Below, one piece after another: positions 44,646 through 51,622 of a stretch of 51,622 nt of DNA. Source of the stretch: Betaproteobacteria bacterium (GTDB taxonomy: Bacteria > Pseudomonadota > Gammaproteobacteria > Burkholderiales > Burkholderiaceae_C); the NCBI GenBank assembly GCA_010030205.1, contig RGQD01000002.1:1-51622 (forward strand). The letters run 5' to 3'. The notes below the pieces were generated by a model that saw only the letters and a program-made list of their open reading frames with translations, did no database searches and was not told where the DNA came from. The translations under genes were made by a program, and so were the position numbers. Position 1 is the stretch's first letter. Each line of letters opens with the position of its first letter.

Positions 44646-45389
44646 ATGTACAAGCTCGTGCTGATCCGCCATGGCGAATCGACCTGGAACCTCGAAAACC
44701 GCTTCACCGGTTGGACCGATGTCGATCTCACGCCCACCGGCGTGGCACAGGCCCAGCAAGCCGGCCGCTTGCTCAAGCAAGCCGGTTTCGAATTCGACCT
44801 GGCCTACACCTCGGTGCTCAAGCGCGCGATCTGGACGCTGTGGCACACACTCGACCAGATGGACCGCAGCTGGCTGCCGGTGCTCAACGACTGGCGACTC
44901 AACGAACGCCACTACGGTGCACTGCAAGGCCTGAACAAGGCCGACACGGCGCGCCAGTACGGCGATGAGCAGGTGCTGGTCTGGCGCCGCAGCTACGACA
45001 CGCCGCCGCCCGCACTGGCATCCGACGACCCGCGCAGCGAGCGCAGCGATCTGCGATATGCCAAGTTGGCCCCGGGCCAGGTGCCGCTGACCGAATGCCT
45101 GAAAGACACCGTGGACCGCGTGCTGCCCTGCTGGCATGAGCGGCTGGCGCCGGCGATCCGCGACGGTCAGCGGCTGTTGATCGCCGCCCACGGCAACTCG
45201 ATCCGCGCGCTGGTCAAATACCTAGACGGCATCAGCGACGACGAGATCGTCGAACTGAACATCCCCAACGGCATCCCGCTGGTCTACGAACTCGACGCCG
45301 AGCTCAAACCCATACGGCGCGACTACCTCGGCGACCCCGAGGCAGTAGCCGCCGCCGCCGCGGCAGTGGCCAGACAAGGCAAGGCATGA
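44646..45389 (+). CDS. gpmA: 2,3-bisphosphoglycerate-dependent phosphoglycerate mutase
   Basis: 247 residues. Interconverts 2- and 3-phosphoglycerate. Seen: [20 protein letters not shown] with the phospho-His, [38 protein letters not shown], and [18 protein letters not shown] with the second His. Its stop overlaps the next start (ATGA at 45386-45389), so the threonate genes are translated behind it. An Ala run ([13 protein letters not shown]) closes the protein. Confidence 0.96.
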   Translation: MYKLVLIRHGESTWNLENRFTGWTDVDLTPTGVAQAQQAGRLLKQAGFEFDLAYTSVLKRAIWTLWHTLDQMDRSWLPVLNDWRLNERHYGALQGLNKADTARQYGDEQVLVWRRSYDTPPPALASDDPRSERSDLRYAKLAPGQVPLTECLKDTVDRVLPCWHERLAPAIRDGQRLLIAAHGNSIRALVKYLDGISDDEIVELNIPNGIPLVYELDAELKPIRRDYLGDPEAVAAAAAAVARQGKA

Positions 45390-46339
45390 GCACAGAGAGC
45401 AAGCCGATGAAAACTCCCCTCACCCTCGGGGTGATCGGTCTGGGCTCGATGGGGCGCGGTGCCGCCCTCACCGCGCTGGCCCGCGGCGTCGCCACCTGGG
45501 GCTTGGACCTCAACCCGGCGGCCTGCGCCACGGTGGCCGCAGCCGGCGGGCGCATTGCCGCCAACGTCGCGGAACTGGCCAAGGCCTGCGACGCGGTGCT
45601 GGTGCTGGTCGTCACCGCAGCGCAGACCGAGCAACTGCTGTTCGGCGAACAAGGTCTGGCAGCCCAGCTCAAGCCAGGCTCGGTCGTGATCTGCTCGGCC
45701 ACCGTCGACCCGACGCTGCCACCCCTGTGGGAAGCCCGCTTGGAAGCAATGGGTCTGTGGCTGATCGACGCCCCAGTCTCGGGCGGCGCGGTCAAGGCCG
45801 CTGCAGGCGAGATGACGGTGATGGCCTCGGGCCGGCCAGAAGCCTTTGCCGCAGCCGGCGGGCTGCTCGACGCGGTGGCCGGCAAGGTGTATCGGCTAGG
45901 CGACCGGGCCGGCGTCGGGTCGACCATCAAGATGGTCAACCAGCACTTGGCCGGCGTGCACATTGCCGCGGCCTGCGAAGCGCTGGCGCTGGGCATACGC
46001 GCGGGCGCCGACCCGGCCCAGCTCTACGAGGTGATCTGCAACTCGGCGGGTTCAAGCTGGATGTTCGCCAACCGTGTGCCCCACATCCTGGCCGGCGATT
46101 ACCAGCCGCTGTCGACTGTCAACATCTTCGTCAAGGACCTGGGCATCGTGCTGGACGCTGCGCGAAAGCTGACGTTTCCGCTGCCACTGGCCGCCGCTGC
46201 GCACCAGCTCTACCTCGGCACCGCCGGCGCAGGTCATGGCGCCGAGGACGACAGCGCGGTGATCAAGCTCTACGCCGCGCTGACTGGCATCGCCTTGCCC
46301 CTCGCAGCATCCGCCACCGAGCCGAAAGCCACGCCATGA
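45386..46339 (+). CDS. ltnD: L-threonate dehydrogenase-like NAD-dependent dehydrogenase
   Basis: 317 residues, beta-hydroxyacid dehydrogenase. Seen: [60 protein letters not shown] with the catalytic Lys, and [20 protein letters not shown]. Company with otnK, otnC and otnI fits the LtnD step, L-threonate to 2-oxo-tetronate. ATG 45386 overlaps gpmA; ATG 45407 is an alternative without good ribosome site. Overlaps otnK by ATGA. Confidence 0.88.
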   Translation: MSTESKPMKTPLTLGVIGLGSMGRGAALTALARGVATWGLDLNPAACATVAAAGGRIAANVAELAKACDAVLVLVVTAAQTEQLLFGEQGLAAQLKPGSVVICSATVDPTLPPLWEARLEAMGLWLIDAPVSGGAVKAAAGEMTVMASGRPEAFAAAGGLLDAVAGKVYRLGDRAGVGSTIKMVNQHLAGVHIAAACEALALGIRAGADPAQLYEVICNSAGSSWMFANRVPHILAGDYQPLSTVNIFVKDLGIVLDAARKLTFPLPLAAAAHQLYLGTAGAGHGAEDDSAVIKLYAALTGIALPLAASATEPKATP

Positions 46340-47340
46340 TCCTCGGCGTGATTGCCGACGACTTCACTGGCGCGACCGACGTCGCAAGCATGCTGGTGCG
46401 CGCCGGGATGCGAACAGTCCAGGTGATCGGTGTGCCGCTGGACGCAGCGCCAGCCGAAGTCGACCAGGCCGACGCGGTGGTGGTGGCGCTGAAATCGCGC
46501 ACCACGCCGGCGGCTGCAGCGGTGGCCGATTCGCTGGCCGCGCTGCGTTGGCTGCAGGCGGCCGGTGCGCGCCAGTTCTACTTCAAGGTCTGCTCGACCT
46601 TCGACTCCACGCCGGCGGGCAATATCGGGCCAGTGGCCGAGGCACTGATGGCCGCGTTGGGCTGCGACCAGACCATCGCCTGCCCGGCCTTCCCCGAGAA
46701 CGGCCGCACCGTGTTCCGCGGCCACTTGTTCGTCGGTGACGAGCTGCTCAGCGACTCCGGCATGCGCCACCATCCGCTCACGCCGATGACCGACGCCAAC
46801 CTGGTGCGGGTGCTGCAGGCTCAGAGCCGGCAACGCGTCGGCCTGCTGCGCCACGACAAGGTGGCCGAAGGCGCAGACGCGATCCGGCAGCGGCTGAACT
46901 CGCTGCGCGCCGAGGGCGTTGCGCTGGTGGTGGCCGACGCCGTCGACAACCAGGACTTGAAGCGACTGGCCGCCGGCGCCGCCCACCTGCCGCTGTGGGT
47001 GGCAGGATCGGGCCTGGCGCTGGGGCTGCCGGCCTTGCTGGCCGAGCGCGGCTGGGTTCGTCTGGACGAGCATGCTGCGCAACTCGACCGGCTGGCTGCC
47101 CCGGCCGCAGTGCTGGCGGGCTCATGCTCGGTCGCGACCCACGTGGCGGGTGGCGAGACCTCGGGCGCCGTGGTGCAGGCGCTCGGTGTGCACACGCTGC
47201 GCATCGGCGCGGCGATCTGCCCAGGTGTGCCCTGGACCCAAGCCGTCGCCGCGCCGGGCCGACCACCGCTGCAGCTCGCGCTCAAGAGCGGCAACTTTGG
47301 CGGGCCGGACTTCTTCGCCCAGGCGCTGGCCGCAGCATGA
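46336..47340 (+). CDS. otnK: 3-oxo-tetronate kinase (OtnK, DUF1537 family), internally shortened
   Basis: 334 residues; family members have about 410-430. The N-terminal domain is complete: GVIADDFTGATDVASMLVRA, VVVALKSRTTP, FYFKVCSTFDSTPAGNIGPV, CPAFPENGRTVFRGHLFVG and HHPLTPMTDANLVRVLQ. Near residue 266 the text passes from AVLAGSCSVAT straight to HVAGGETSGAVVQALGV. The 85-90 residues normally between these points, half of the nucleotide-binding domain, are gone while the frame is kept. The end (LALKSGNFGGPDFFAQAL) is normal. Probably not an active kinase unless the gap is a sequence error. Confidence 0.85.
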   Translation: MILGVIADDFTGATDVASMLVRAGMRTVQVIGVPLDAAPAEVDQADAVVVALKSRTTPAAAAVADSLAALRWLQAAGARQFYFKVCSTFDSTPAGNIGPVAEALMAALGCDQTIACPAFPENGRTVFRGHLFVGDELLSDSGMRHHPLTPMTDANLVRVLQAQSRQRVGLLRHDKVAEGADAIRQRLNSLRAEGVALVVADAVDNQDLKRLAAGAAHLPLWVAGSGLALGLPALLAERGWVRLDEHAAQLDRLAAPAAVLAGSCSVATHVAGGETSGAVVQALGVHTLRIGAAICPGVPWTQAVAAPGRPPLQLALKSGNFGGPDFFAQALAAA

Positions 47341-47350
47341 GCTGCCCGGC

Positions 47351-48013
47351 ATGAACCACGCCACGCTGCGCCACGAGGTCTGCCGCGTCGGTGCCTCGCT
47401 GTTTGCACGCGGCTATGTTCACGCCAGCGCCGGCAACATCAGCGTGCGATTGCCCGCTGGCGAGGGCTTCCTGATCACCCCCACCGATGCCTGCCTGGGC
47501 GCGCTCTCGCCTGATCGACTGGCCCAGGTGGCGCAGGATGGCAGCCAACTCAGCGGCGACCGCGCCAGCAAGACATTGGTGCTGCACCGCAGGATTTACG
47601 ACGCAGCGCCCGAAGCGCACTGCGTGATCCACAGCCACAGCACCCACCTGGTCGCGCTGAGCCTGGCCGGGGTTTGGACCAGGCAAGCGATCCTGCCGCC
47701 GATCACGCCTTATTTCGTGATGAAGGTCGGGCAGGTACCGCTGCTGCCCTACCACCGGCCGGGCGACCCTGCGGTGGGCGACTTGGTGGCCGAGGCGATC
47801 GCCCAGGCCAGGCAGCGCGGCACGACGCTGCGCGCGGTGATGCTAGACCGGCTCGGCCCGAATGTCTGGCACGACAGCCCGGCCAGCGCGATGGCCACCC
47901 TAGAGGAGCTGGAGGAGACCGCCAAGCTCTGGCTGATGACCCAGCCGAGGCCGGCACCGCTGGACGAGGCGAGCATCGAAGAGCTGCACCGGTGCTTCGG
48001 CGCGGTCTGGTGA
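47351..48013 (+). CDS. otnC: Class II aldolase-like 3-oxo-tetronate 4-phosphate decarboxylase (OtnC)
   Basis: 220 residues. Would convert 3-oxo-tetronate 4-phosphate to dihydroxyacetone phosphate and CO2. Seen: [50 protein letters not shown] with two metal His, and [14 protein letters not shown]. Where FucA/AraD-type enzymes have the catalytic Glu (S-x-E) this protein has SKT ([15 protein letters not shown]), and the usual N-H-G with the third His reads DRLGPNVW. This may be a subfamily trait. Start ATG 47351, 10 bases after otnK. Confidence 0.82.
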   Translation: MNHATLRHEVCRVGASLFARGYVHASAGNISVRLPAGEGFLITPTDACLGALSPDRLAQVAQDGSQLSGDRASKTLVLHRRIYDAAPEAHCVIHSHSTHLVALSLAGVWTRQAILPPITPYFVMKVGQVPLLPYHRPGDPAVGDLVAEAIAQARQRGTTLRAVMLDRLGPNVWHDSPASAMATLEELEETAKLWLMTQPRPAPLDEASIEELHRCFGAVW

Positions 48014-48077
48014 TCGGCGCTGGCCAGCAGACCGATACTTGTCCCACCGCCTGAAGCCACCCCAGGAGCCAGAAACC

Positions 48078-48893
48078 ATGCCACGATTCGCCGCCAACCT
48101 GTCGATGATGTACACCGAGCACGGCTTTCTCGACCGCTTTGCGGCTGCTGCGGCCGACGGCTTCGACGCGGTCGAGTACCTTTTTCCCTATGCTTTTGAC
48201 CGCCAGGAGATCGCCTCCCGGCTGAACGACCTGGGGCTGACGCAGGCGCTGTTCAACGCGCCCCCCGGCAACTTCGAGTCGGGCGAGCGCGGGCTGGCTT
48301 GCCTGCCGGACCGGGTCGACGAATTCCGCCGCAGCTTCGTCGAGCAGGCCCTGCCTTATGCGATCGCGCTGGCCTGCCCGAGAGTGCACGTGATGGCCGG
48401 TCTGGCGCCGGCCGGCGCGTCGCAACAATCGCTGGCCGAGACCTACCAGACCAATCTGGCCTGGGCCGCAGCGCAGGCCGCGCCGCTGGGCATCGCGGTG
48501 CTGATCGAGCCGATCAACACCCGAGACATCCCGCGCTACTACCTGAACCGCCAGGATCAAGCCCATGCGCTGGTGCAAGCCATAGGCTCACCCAGCTTGC
48601 AGGTACAGATGGACCTGTACCACTGCCAGATCGTCGAGGGTGATCTGGCGATGAAGCTGCGCCAGTACCTGCCTGCCGATGCCCAAGGTCGACCCAGCCG
48701 GGTCGGCCACCTGCAGATCGCCGGTGTGCCCGACCGCCACGAACCCGACCTCGGCGAGATCTACTACCCCTATCTGTTCGACCTGATTGACACGCTGGGC
48801 TACCAGGGCATGGTCGGCTGCGAGTACCGACCGCGCGCGGGCACTTCGGCAGGTTTGGGCTGGCTGCGCCGCTACCGGGCCGAGCGGGCCTGA
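48078..48893 (+). CDS. otnI: 2-oxo-tetronate isomerase (OtnI, hydroxypyruvate isomerase family)
   Basis: 271 residues, TIM barrel. Seen: [20 protein letters not shown] at the start, [51 protein letters not shown] with the metal Glu, [15 protein letters not shown] with the metal Asp and His, [18 protein letters not shown] and [21 protein letters not shown] lies 10 bases ahead of ATG 48078. Last gene of the gpmA-ltnD-otnK-otnC-otnI run. Confidence 0.93.
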   Translation: MPRFAANLSMMYTEHGFLDRFAAAAADGFDAVEYLFPYAFDRQEIASRLNDLGLTQALFNAPPGNFESGERGLACLPDRVDEFRRSFVEQALPYAIALACPRVHVMAGLAPAGASQQSLAETYQTNLAWAAAQAAPLGIAVLIEPINTRDIPRYYLNRQDQAHALVQAIGSPSLQVQMDLYHCQIVEGDLAMKLRQYLPADAQGRPSRVGHLQIAGVPDRHEPDLGEIYYPYLFDLIDTLGYQGMVGCEYRPRAGTSAGLGWLRRYRAERA

Positions 48894-48922
48894 AGCCAAG
48901 TCCGGCAAGCATCCCTGGACGC

Positions 48923-49921
48923 TCAGTTCGACTGCTTGATCAGCCGACCTGCGGCGGGCTGAACCGGCCTGGCATTCATCGGGTACAGCCGCGAGAAAAC
49001 GTTGACCTGTTCGACGGCGATAGGCACCGGCTGCTGCATCACCAGCCACAGCACGCCCTCGGTGCAAGGCGGCGTGGTCAGCGAACCCATGTAAGCGAAG
49101 TAGCGGCGATCAGCCGGCAGCAAATGGCTGAGGTCGAGCAAGGGGCTGGCAGCGACCTCGTCGTTTTTCTCCAGCGGCAGGTGATTCCAGACCGATTGCA
49201 CCAAGGGGTGCGCGCTGCCGCGGTCCAGCAACACCGCGACCACCGCCAACCGCCCCTCGGGGTCGCGATGCACCAGGTGCGCAACCATGTCGAACTGGCG
49301 GCCGTCGATGCGCTCCTCGGACGGCCGGTGAAAGTGGAACTGGAGCAGGTCAAAGCGCCGGCCTTGGACTTCGATCGAGTTGCCGCCGCCGACCCTGACC
49401 TCGATCGTGTGCCCGTTGTCGATCACCCGAAAGACCGATGCCCGGTAGTCGAACACGATGGGCTCCAGATCGACCCGGATGCCGGACCGGATGTCGATAG
49501 GGCTTTGCCGGCTGCCGCTGCTGCAGGCGGCGAACTCGGGCTTCAAATCCCCCCAATGCTCGGGTCCTGCAGCCCCGACCGTGCTGGCAGGGGGACCTTG
49601 GGCGGTAGGGGCGATCGACGCCGTGGCCTGCGCCTGGCCGGATGGCGCCACCACGCGCAACACCTTGGACGAAGATGGGCCAGACCCCTGGACCGCGCCC
49701 AGCTTGCTGGCCAGCTTGTCGCGCAAGGCGTCCAAAGGATCGGCCTCGTCGCTCTGGGCAGCCCTTGTTTTGACCGTCGCTTTGATCGCCGATTTGCCCG
49801 CCAATTTGGGCGGCACAGCATGGGTTTCGGGCTCAGTGCTGGCCAACGTGGTGCCGGCCCAGCAAGAAGCCAGCGCGGCGACCCAACAAAGGCGGGCGAT
49901 GTGACGGACAGTCGAAGACAT
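48923..49921 (-). CDS. Periplasmic alpha-type carbonic anhydrase
   Basis: 332 residues. Hydrates CO2 outside the cytoplasm. Seen: a signal peptide (about 1-28, ending GTTLAS), a 90-residue Ala/Ser/Pro-rich linker, then the alpha-CA fold: HWGDLKPEFAACSSGSRQSP with IDIRSG, FDLLQFHFHRPSEERIDG (two zinc His), DMVAHLVHRDPEGRLAVVAV (third zinc His), and MGSLTTPPCTEGVLWLVM. All zinc ligands are present. Convergent with otnI, 29 bp apart. Confidence 0.93.
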   Translation of the reverse strand: MSSTVRHIARLCWVAALASCWAGTTLASTEPETHAVPPKLAGKSAIKATVKTRAAQSDEADPLDALRDKLASKLGAVQGSGPSSSKVLRVVAPSGQAQATASIAPTAQGPPASTVGAAGPEHWGDLKPEFAACSSGSRQSPIDIRSGIRVDLEPIVFDYRASVFRVIDNGHTIEVRVGGGNSIEVQGRRFDLLQFHFHRPSEERIDGRQFDMVAHLVHRDPEGRLAVVAVLLDRGSAHPLVQSVWNHLPLEKNDEVAASPLLDLSHLLPADRRYFAYMGSLTTPPCTEGVLWLVMQQPVPIAVEQVNVFSRLYPMNARPVQPAAGRLIKQSN

Positions 49922-50018
49922 GGCAAAGGCTCGCGGTCAGGGATCCGGACGGGCATGGCAGCCCCACCCTTGCGCTATCGGTCTGCCAAACCCGGGCTTG
50001 AGCCTGACGGCGACCCCA

Positions 50019-51224
50019 TCAATCCGGCAAACGCCTGACCCAGACCCAGGCCAACAAGCCGACCGACATCAGGCCGAGCGAACTCAGCGCCAAGCCGACG
50101 GCCGAGTGCATCACCAGCGGCACCAGCACGCCAGCCACCAATCCGTTGGCCGCGCTGCCGACGCAGGCCTGCAGCGACGAGGCCATGCCGCGCCGCTCGG
50201 GCGCCAGGTCCAGCACCATCAGCGTGACCACCGGCACCATCATCGACCAGCCGAAGGCGAACAGCGCCACCGGCGGCAGCGCCCAGGCCGGGTGCGGCTC
50301 AAGCAGCAGATTGAGCGCGATATTGACCAGCGAGGTCGCCAGCATGATTGAAAAACCGTAGCGGATCTGGCGCCTGGGCCGCATCCGCCCCGCCAGCCGG
50401 CCGCTGACGAAGGCGCCCGACATGATGCCGACAACGATGGGGATAAAGAACCAGAAAAACTGCGTCGGCGCCAAGCCCAGATGGCTGCCCAGCCAAACAG
50501 GCGAGGCCAGCACATAGAGGAACATGCCGTTGAAAGGCACGCCGCTGGCCAGCACCAGCAGCCCAAAGCGCGGGTTGCGCAACAGCTCGGCGTAAGCCCG
50601 CATCAGCGGCCTGGGTGCGAAGGACTGGCGCTGGCTGCTGTGCAGGGTCTCGGGCAGAAATCGGGCATTGACGCCCAGCAGGATCAGTCCGACCCCCACC
50701 AGCAGCCAGAAAATCGAATGCCAGCCCAGGTGTACGAACAGCAAACCTCCCAGCATCGGCGCGATCGCCGGCGCGATGCCGAAGAAGATCGTCACCTGCG
50801 ACATCAAGCGCTGGGCCTCCGCCGGCGGGCACATGTCGCGGATGATCGCTTTGGACACCACCACGCCGGCCCCTGCGGTCATGCCTTGCAAGGCCCTGAA
50901 CAGCACCAACTGCGCGATCGTCTGGCTCAGCGCACAACCCAGCGACGCCAGCGTGAACAGCGCCAAGCCGGTCAGCACCACCGGCCGGCGGCCCACGCTG
51001 TCCGACAGCGCGCCGTGGAACAGGTTCATCAGCGCAAAGCCGAACAAGTAGGCCGAGAGCGTCTGCTGCATCTGCGCCGGCGTCGCGCCCAGCGACTGGG
51101 CGATGCCCGAGAACGCCGGCAGATAGGTGTCGATTGAAAACGGCCCCAAGGTTCCAAGACATGCCAGCAGCATCGCCAGGGCCCAGCGCGGATGGCGCCA
51201 GAGTTGTGATGCGTCGGGATTCAT
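50019..51224 (-). CDS. Bcr/CflA-family MFS drug exporter
   Basis: 401 residues, 12 helices. Seen: GPFSIDTYLPAFSGIAQSLG in the first segment, LFHGALSDSVGRRPVVLTGL (MFS motif A), FRALQGMTAGAGVVVSKAII and RDMCPPAEAQRLMSQV, all typical of the Bcr/CflA branch that exports drugs, sulfonamide or dipeptides. ATG 51224 starts MNPDASQLW. Upstream, where its promoter should be, lies the interrupted end of the RNase P RNA gene on the same strand. Confidence 0.9.
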   Translation of the reverse strand: MNPDASQLWRHPRWALAMLLACLGTLGPFSIDTYLPAFSGIAQSLGATPAQMQQTLSAYLFGFALMNLFHGALSDSVGRRPVVLTGLALFTLASLGCALSQTIAQLVLFRALQGMTAGAGVVVSKAIIRDMCPPAEAQRLMSQVTIFFGIAPAIAPMLGGLLFVHLGWHSIFWLLVGVGLILLGVNARFLPETLHSSQRQSFAPRPLMRAYAELLRNPRFGLLVLASGVPFNGMFLYVLASPVWLGSHLGLAPTQFFWFFIPIVVGIMSGAFVSGRLAGRMRPRRQIRYGFSIMLATSLVNIALNLLLEPHPAWALPPVALFAFGWSMMVPVVTLMVLDLAPERRGMASSLQACVGSAANGLVAGVLVPLVMHSAVGLALSSLGLMSVGLLAWVWVRRLPD

Positions 51225-51245
51225 TGAAGCGATGGCAATCGTGAC

Positions 51246-51267
51246 GGCAGGCCACGGCGGGCCTGCC
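51246..51267. repeat. Inverted repeat between rnpB fragment and exporter gene
   Basis: GGCAGGCC (51246-51253), loop ACGGCG, GGCCTGCC (51260-51267). Perfect 8-bp stem just after the last recognisable RNase P RNA bases. It may end a short transcript or mark the joint. Confidence 0.5.
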
Positions 51268-51284
51268 TGGATGACCGGATCAAT

Positions 51285-51590
51285 GTGTGCCTATTCGGTG
51301 TTGCTGCGCGTAGAGATTGCCCGTTTCACCCGGTGCGGCAGAGCCGCCCCGGGTGGCTGCGCGGTTCCAGGCTTGCGCCTAGACTGGCTGGCTTGCGCCA
51401 TCCAGATGCCGGCTTGTCAGCCGACATCCGCACAGAACACCTGGTACGGTGGCCCGCTCCGACTCGTCTCTGTTGCTCTGATCCTCACCTCACGGTGGAC
51501 AGCCGTTAACTGCTACGCCGCCCTGTGCAGTCCGGACCTTCCTCCAGGGCCACCTTTCGATGATTGCCCCAGCGGCGGTCTGGCTTGCTT
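51285..51590 (-). ncRNA. rnpB: RNase P RNA, 5' part only (3' part not found)
   Basis: On the minus strand the text begins AAGCAAGCCAGACCGCCGCT (51590 downward), then GGAGGAAGGTCCGGACTGC (P4 5' strand region), CAGAGCAACAGAGACGAGTC, and later GGGTGAAACGGGCAATCTC and GCAGCAACACCGAATAGGC. These follow the order of conserved blocks of bacterial A-type RNase P RNA in its beta-proteobacterial form. The blocks that should come next (GGGTAGG of L15, the CTAGA-GAATG block and the final ACAGAATCCGGCTTAT) are not seen; about 60 bases later the exporter gene begins. A complete gene would be about 100-150 bases longer. Confidence 0.8.
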
Positions 51591-51599
51591 CACCGTGCG

Positions 51600-51605
51600 A
51601 TTATC
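51600..51605 (-). promoter_or_regulatory. -10 element of rnpB
   Basis: GATAAT on the minus strand, about 9 bases before the RNA start near 51590. The -35 would fall past the window edge. Confidence 0.5.
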
Positions 51606-51622
51606 GCGGTTGTCGCGCCGGT

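Noticed and set aside
45727-46335. In-frame upstream extension of otnK through ltnD
   Set aside because: The extension is out of frame with LtnD and lacks any domain; the ATG at 46336 gives the exact OtnK N-terminus.
51285-51509. 74-codon plus-strand frame at the right edge
   Set aside because: It lies antisense to the RNase P RNA blocks and has no ribosome site or recognisable protein.
1-51622. tRNA genes, CRISPR arrays, insertion sequences, prophage or integrase genes
   Set aside because: None was seen: no T-loop/cloverleaf candidates in the gaps, no regularly spaced repeats, no transposase or integrase motifs.

Overview
GC-rich chromosomal window from a betaproteobacterium of the order Burkholderiales, most likely Comamonadaceae or the Rubrivivax-Leptothrix group. 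The basis is the cox operon layout (DUF2244-coxB-coxA-small assembly protein-ctaG-DUF2970-coxC, then DUF2909 and SURF1-ctaA-ctaB-sco), the BMP-type purine transporter next to guaD and xdhABC, the Bug-type binding protein, and the beta-type RNase P RNA fragment. No tRNA, CRISPR array, transposase, integrase or prophage gene was seen. Almost everything reads as ordinary chromosome with tightly packed operons and frequent ATGA start/stop overlaps.

Layout. 1-3862: tail of an AAA/DUF4143 protein, a two-subunit acyl-CoA dehydrogenase, and a divergent MaoC-type hydratase. 3880-5715: SulP anion transporter. 5779-18849: purine catabolism, made of adenine deaminase, a BMP-type ABC importer (binding protein, two permeases, a frameshifted ATPase), guanine deaminase and a LysR regulator, divergent from xdhABC. 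18865-19653: Crp/Fnr regulator. 19906-28562: sugar-acid and C3 acid metabolism (glycerate 2-kinase, tartronate semialdehyde reductase, LacI regulator with three copies of its probable operator, Bug binding protein, glucarate dehydratase, exported SMP-30 lactonase, MFS carrier). 28796-29829: rpoH behind a CIRCE element. 29846-39735: cytochrome c oxidase structural and assembly genes. 39913-44483: BioC-like methyltransferase, comF, trmL, gpsA, secB, grxC, rhodanese. 44646-48893: gpmA overlapping a threonate-type pathway (ltnD, otnK, otnC, otnI). 48923-51224: alpha carbonic anhydrase and a Bcr/CflA exporter. 51285-51622: promoter and 5' part of an RNase P RNA gene without a recognisable 3' part.

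How the genes work together. Guanine and adenine are deaminated to xanthine and hypoxanthine and oxidised by XdhAB, matured by XdhC. The control point for import, guanine deamination and oxidation is one 70-bp divergent region holding an AT-rich dyad. Glucarate breakdown and allantoin/glyoxylate breakdown can both feed tartronate semialdehyde, which the reductase and glycerate kinase turn into 2-phosphoglycerate, the substrate of GpmA. The aldolase and carboligase that would make tartronate semialdehyde are not in the window.

Most notable: (i) three apparent deletion lesions in otherwise intact loci (about 17 bp in the purine ABC ATPase, about 85-90 codons in frame in otnK, and the 3' part of rnpB), which could be gene decay or assembly/sequencing errors; (ii) a CIRCE element lying over the probable rpoH promoter; (iii) a second Sco-like CX3C protein between SURF1 and ctaA; (iv) a palindromic LacI-family operator present three times.
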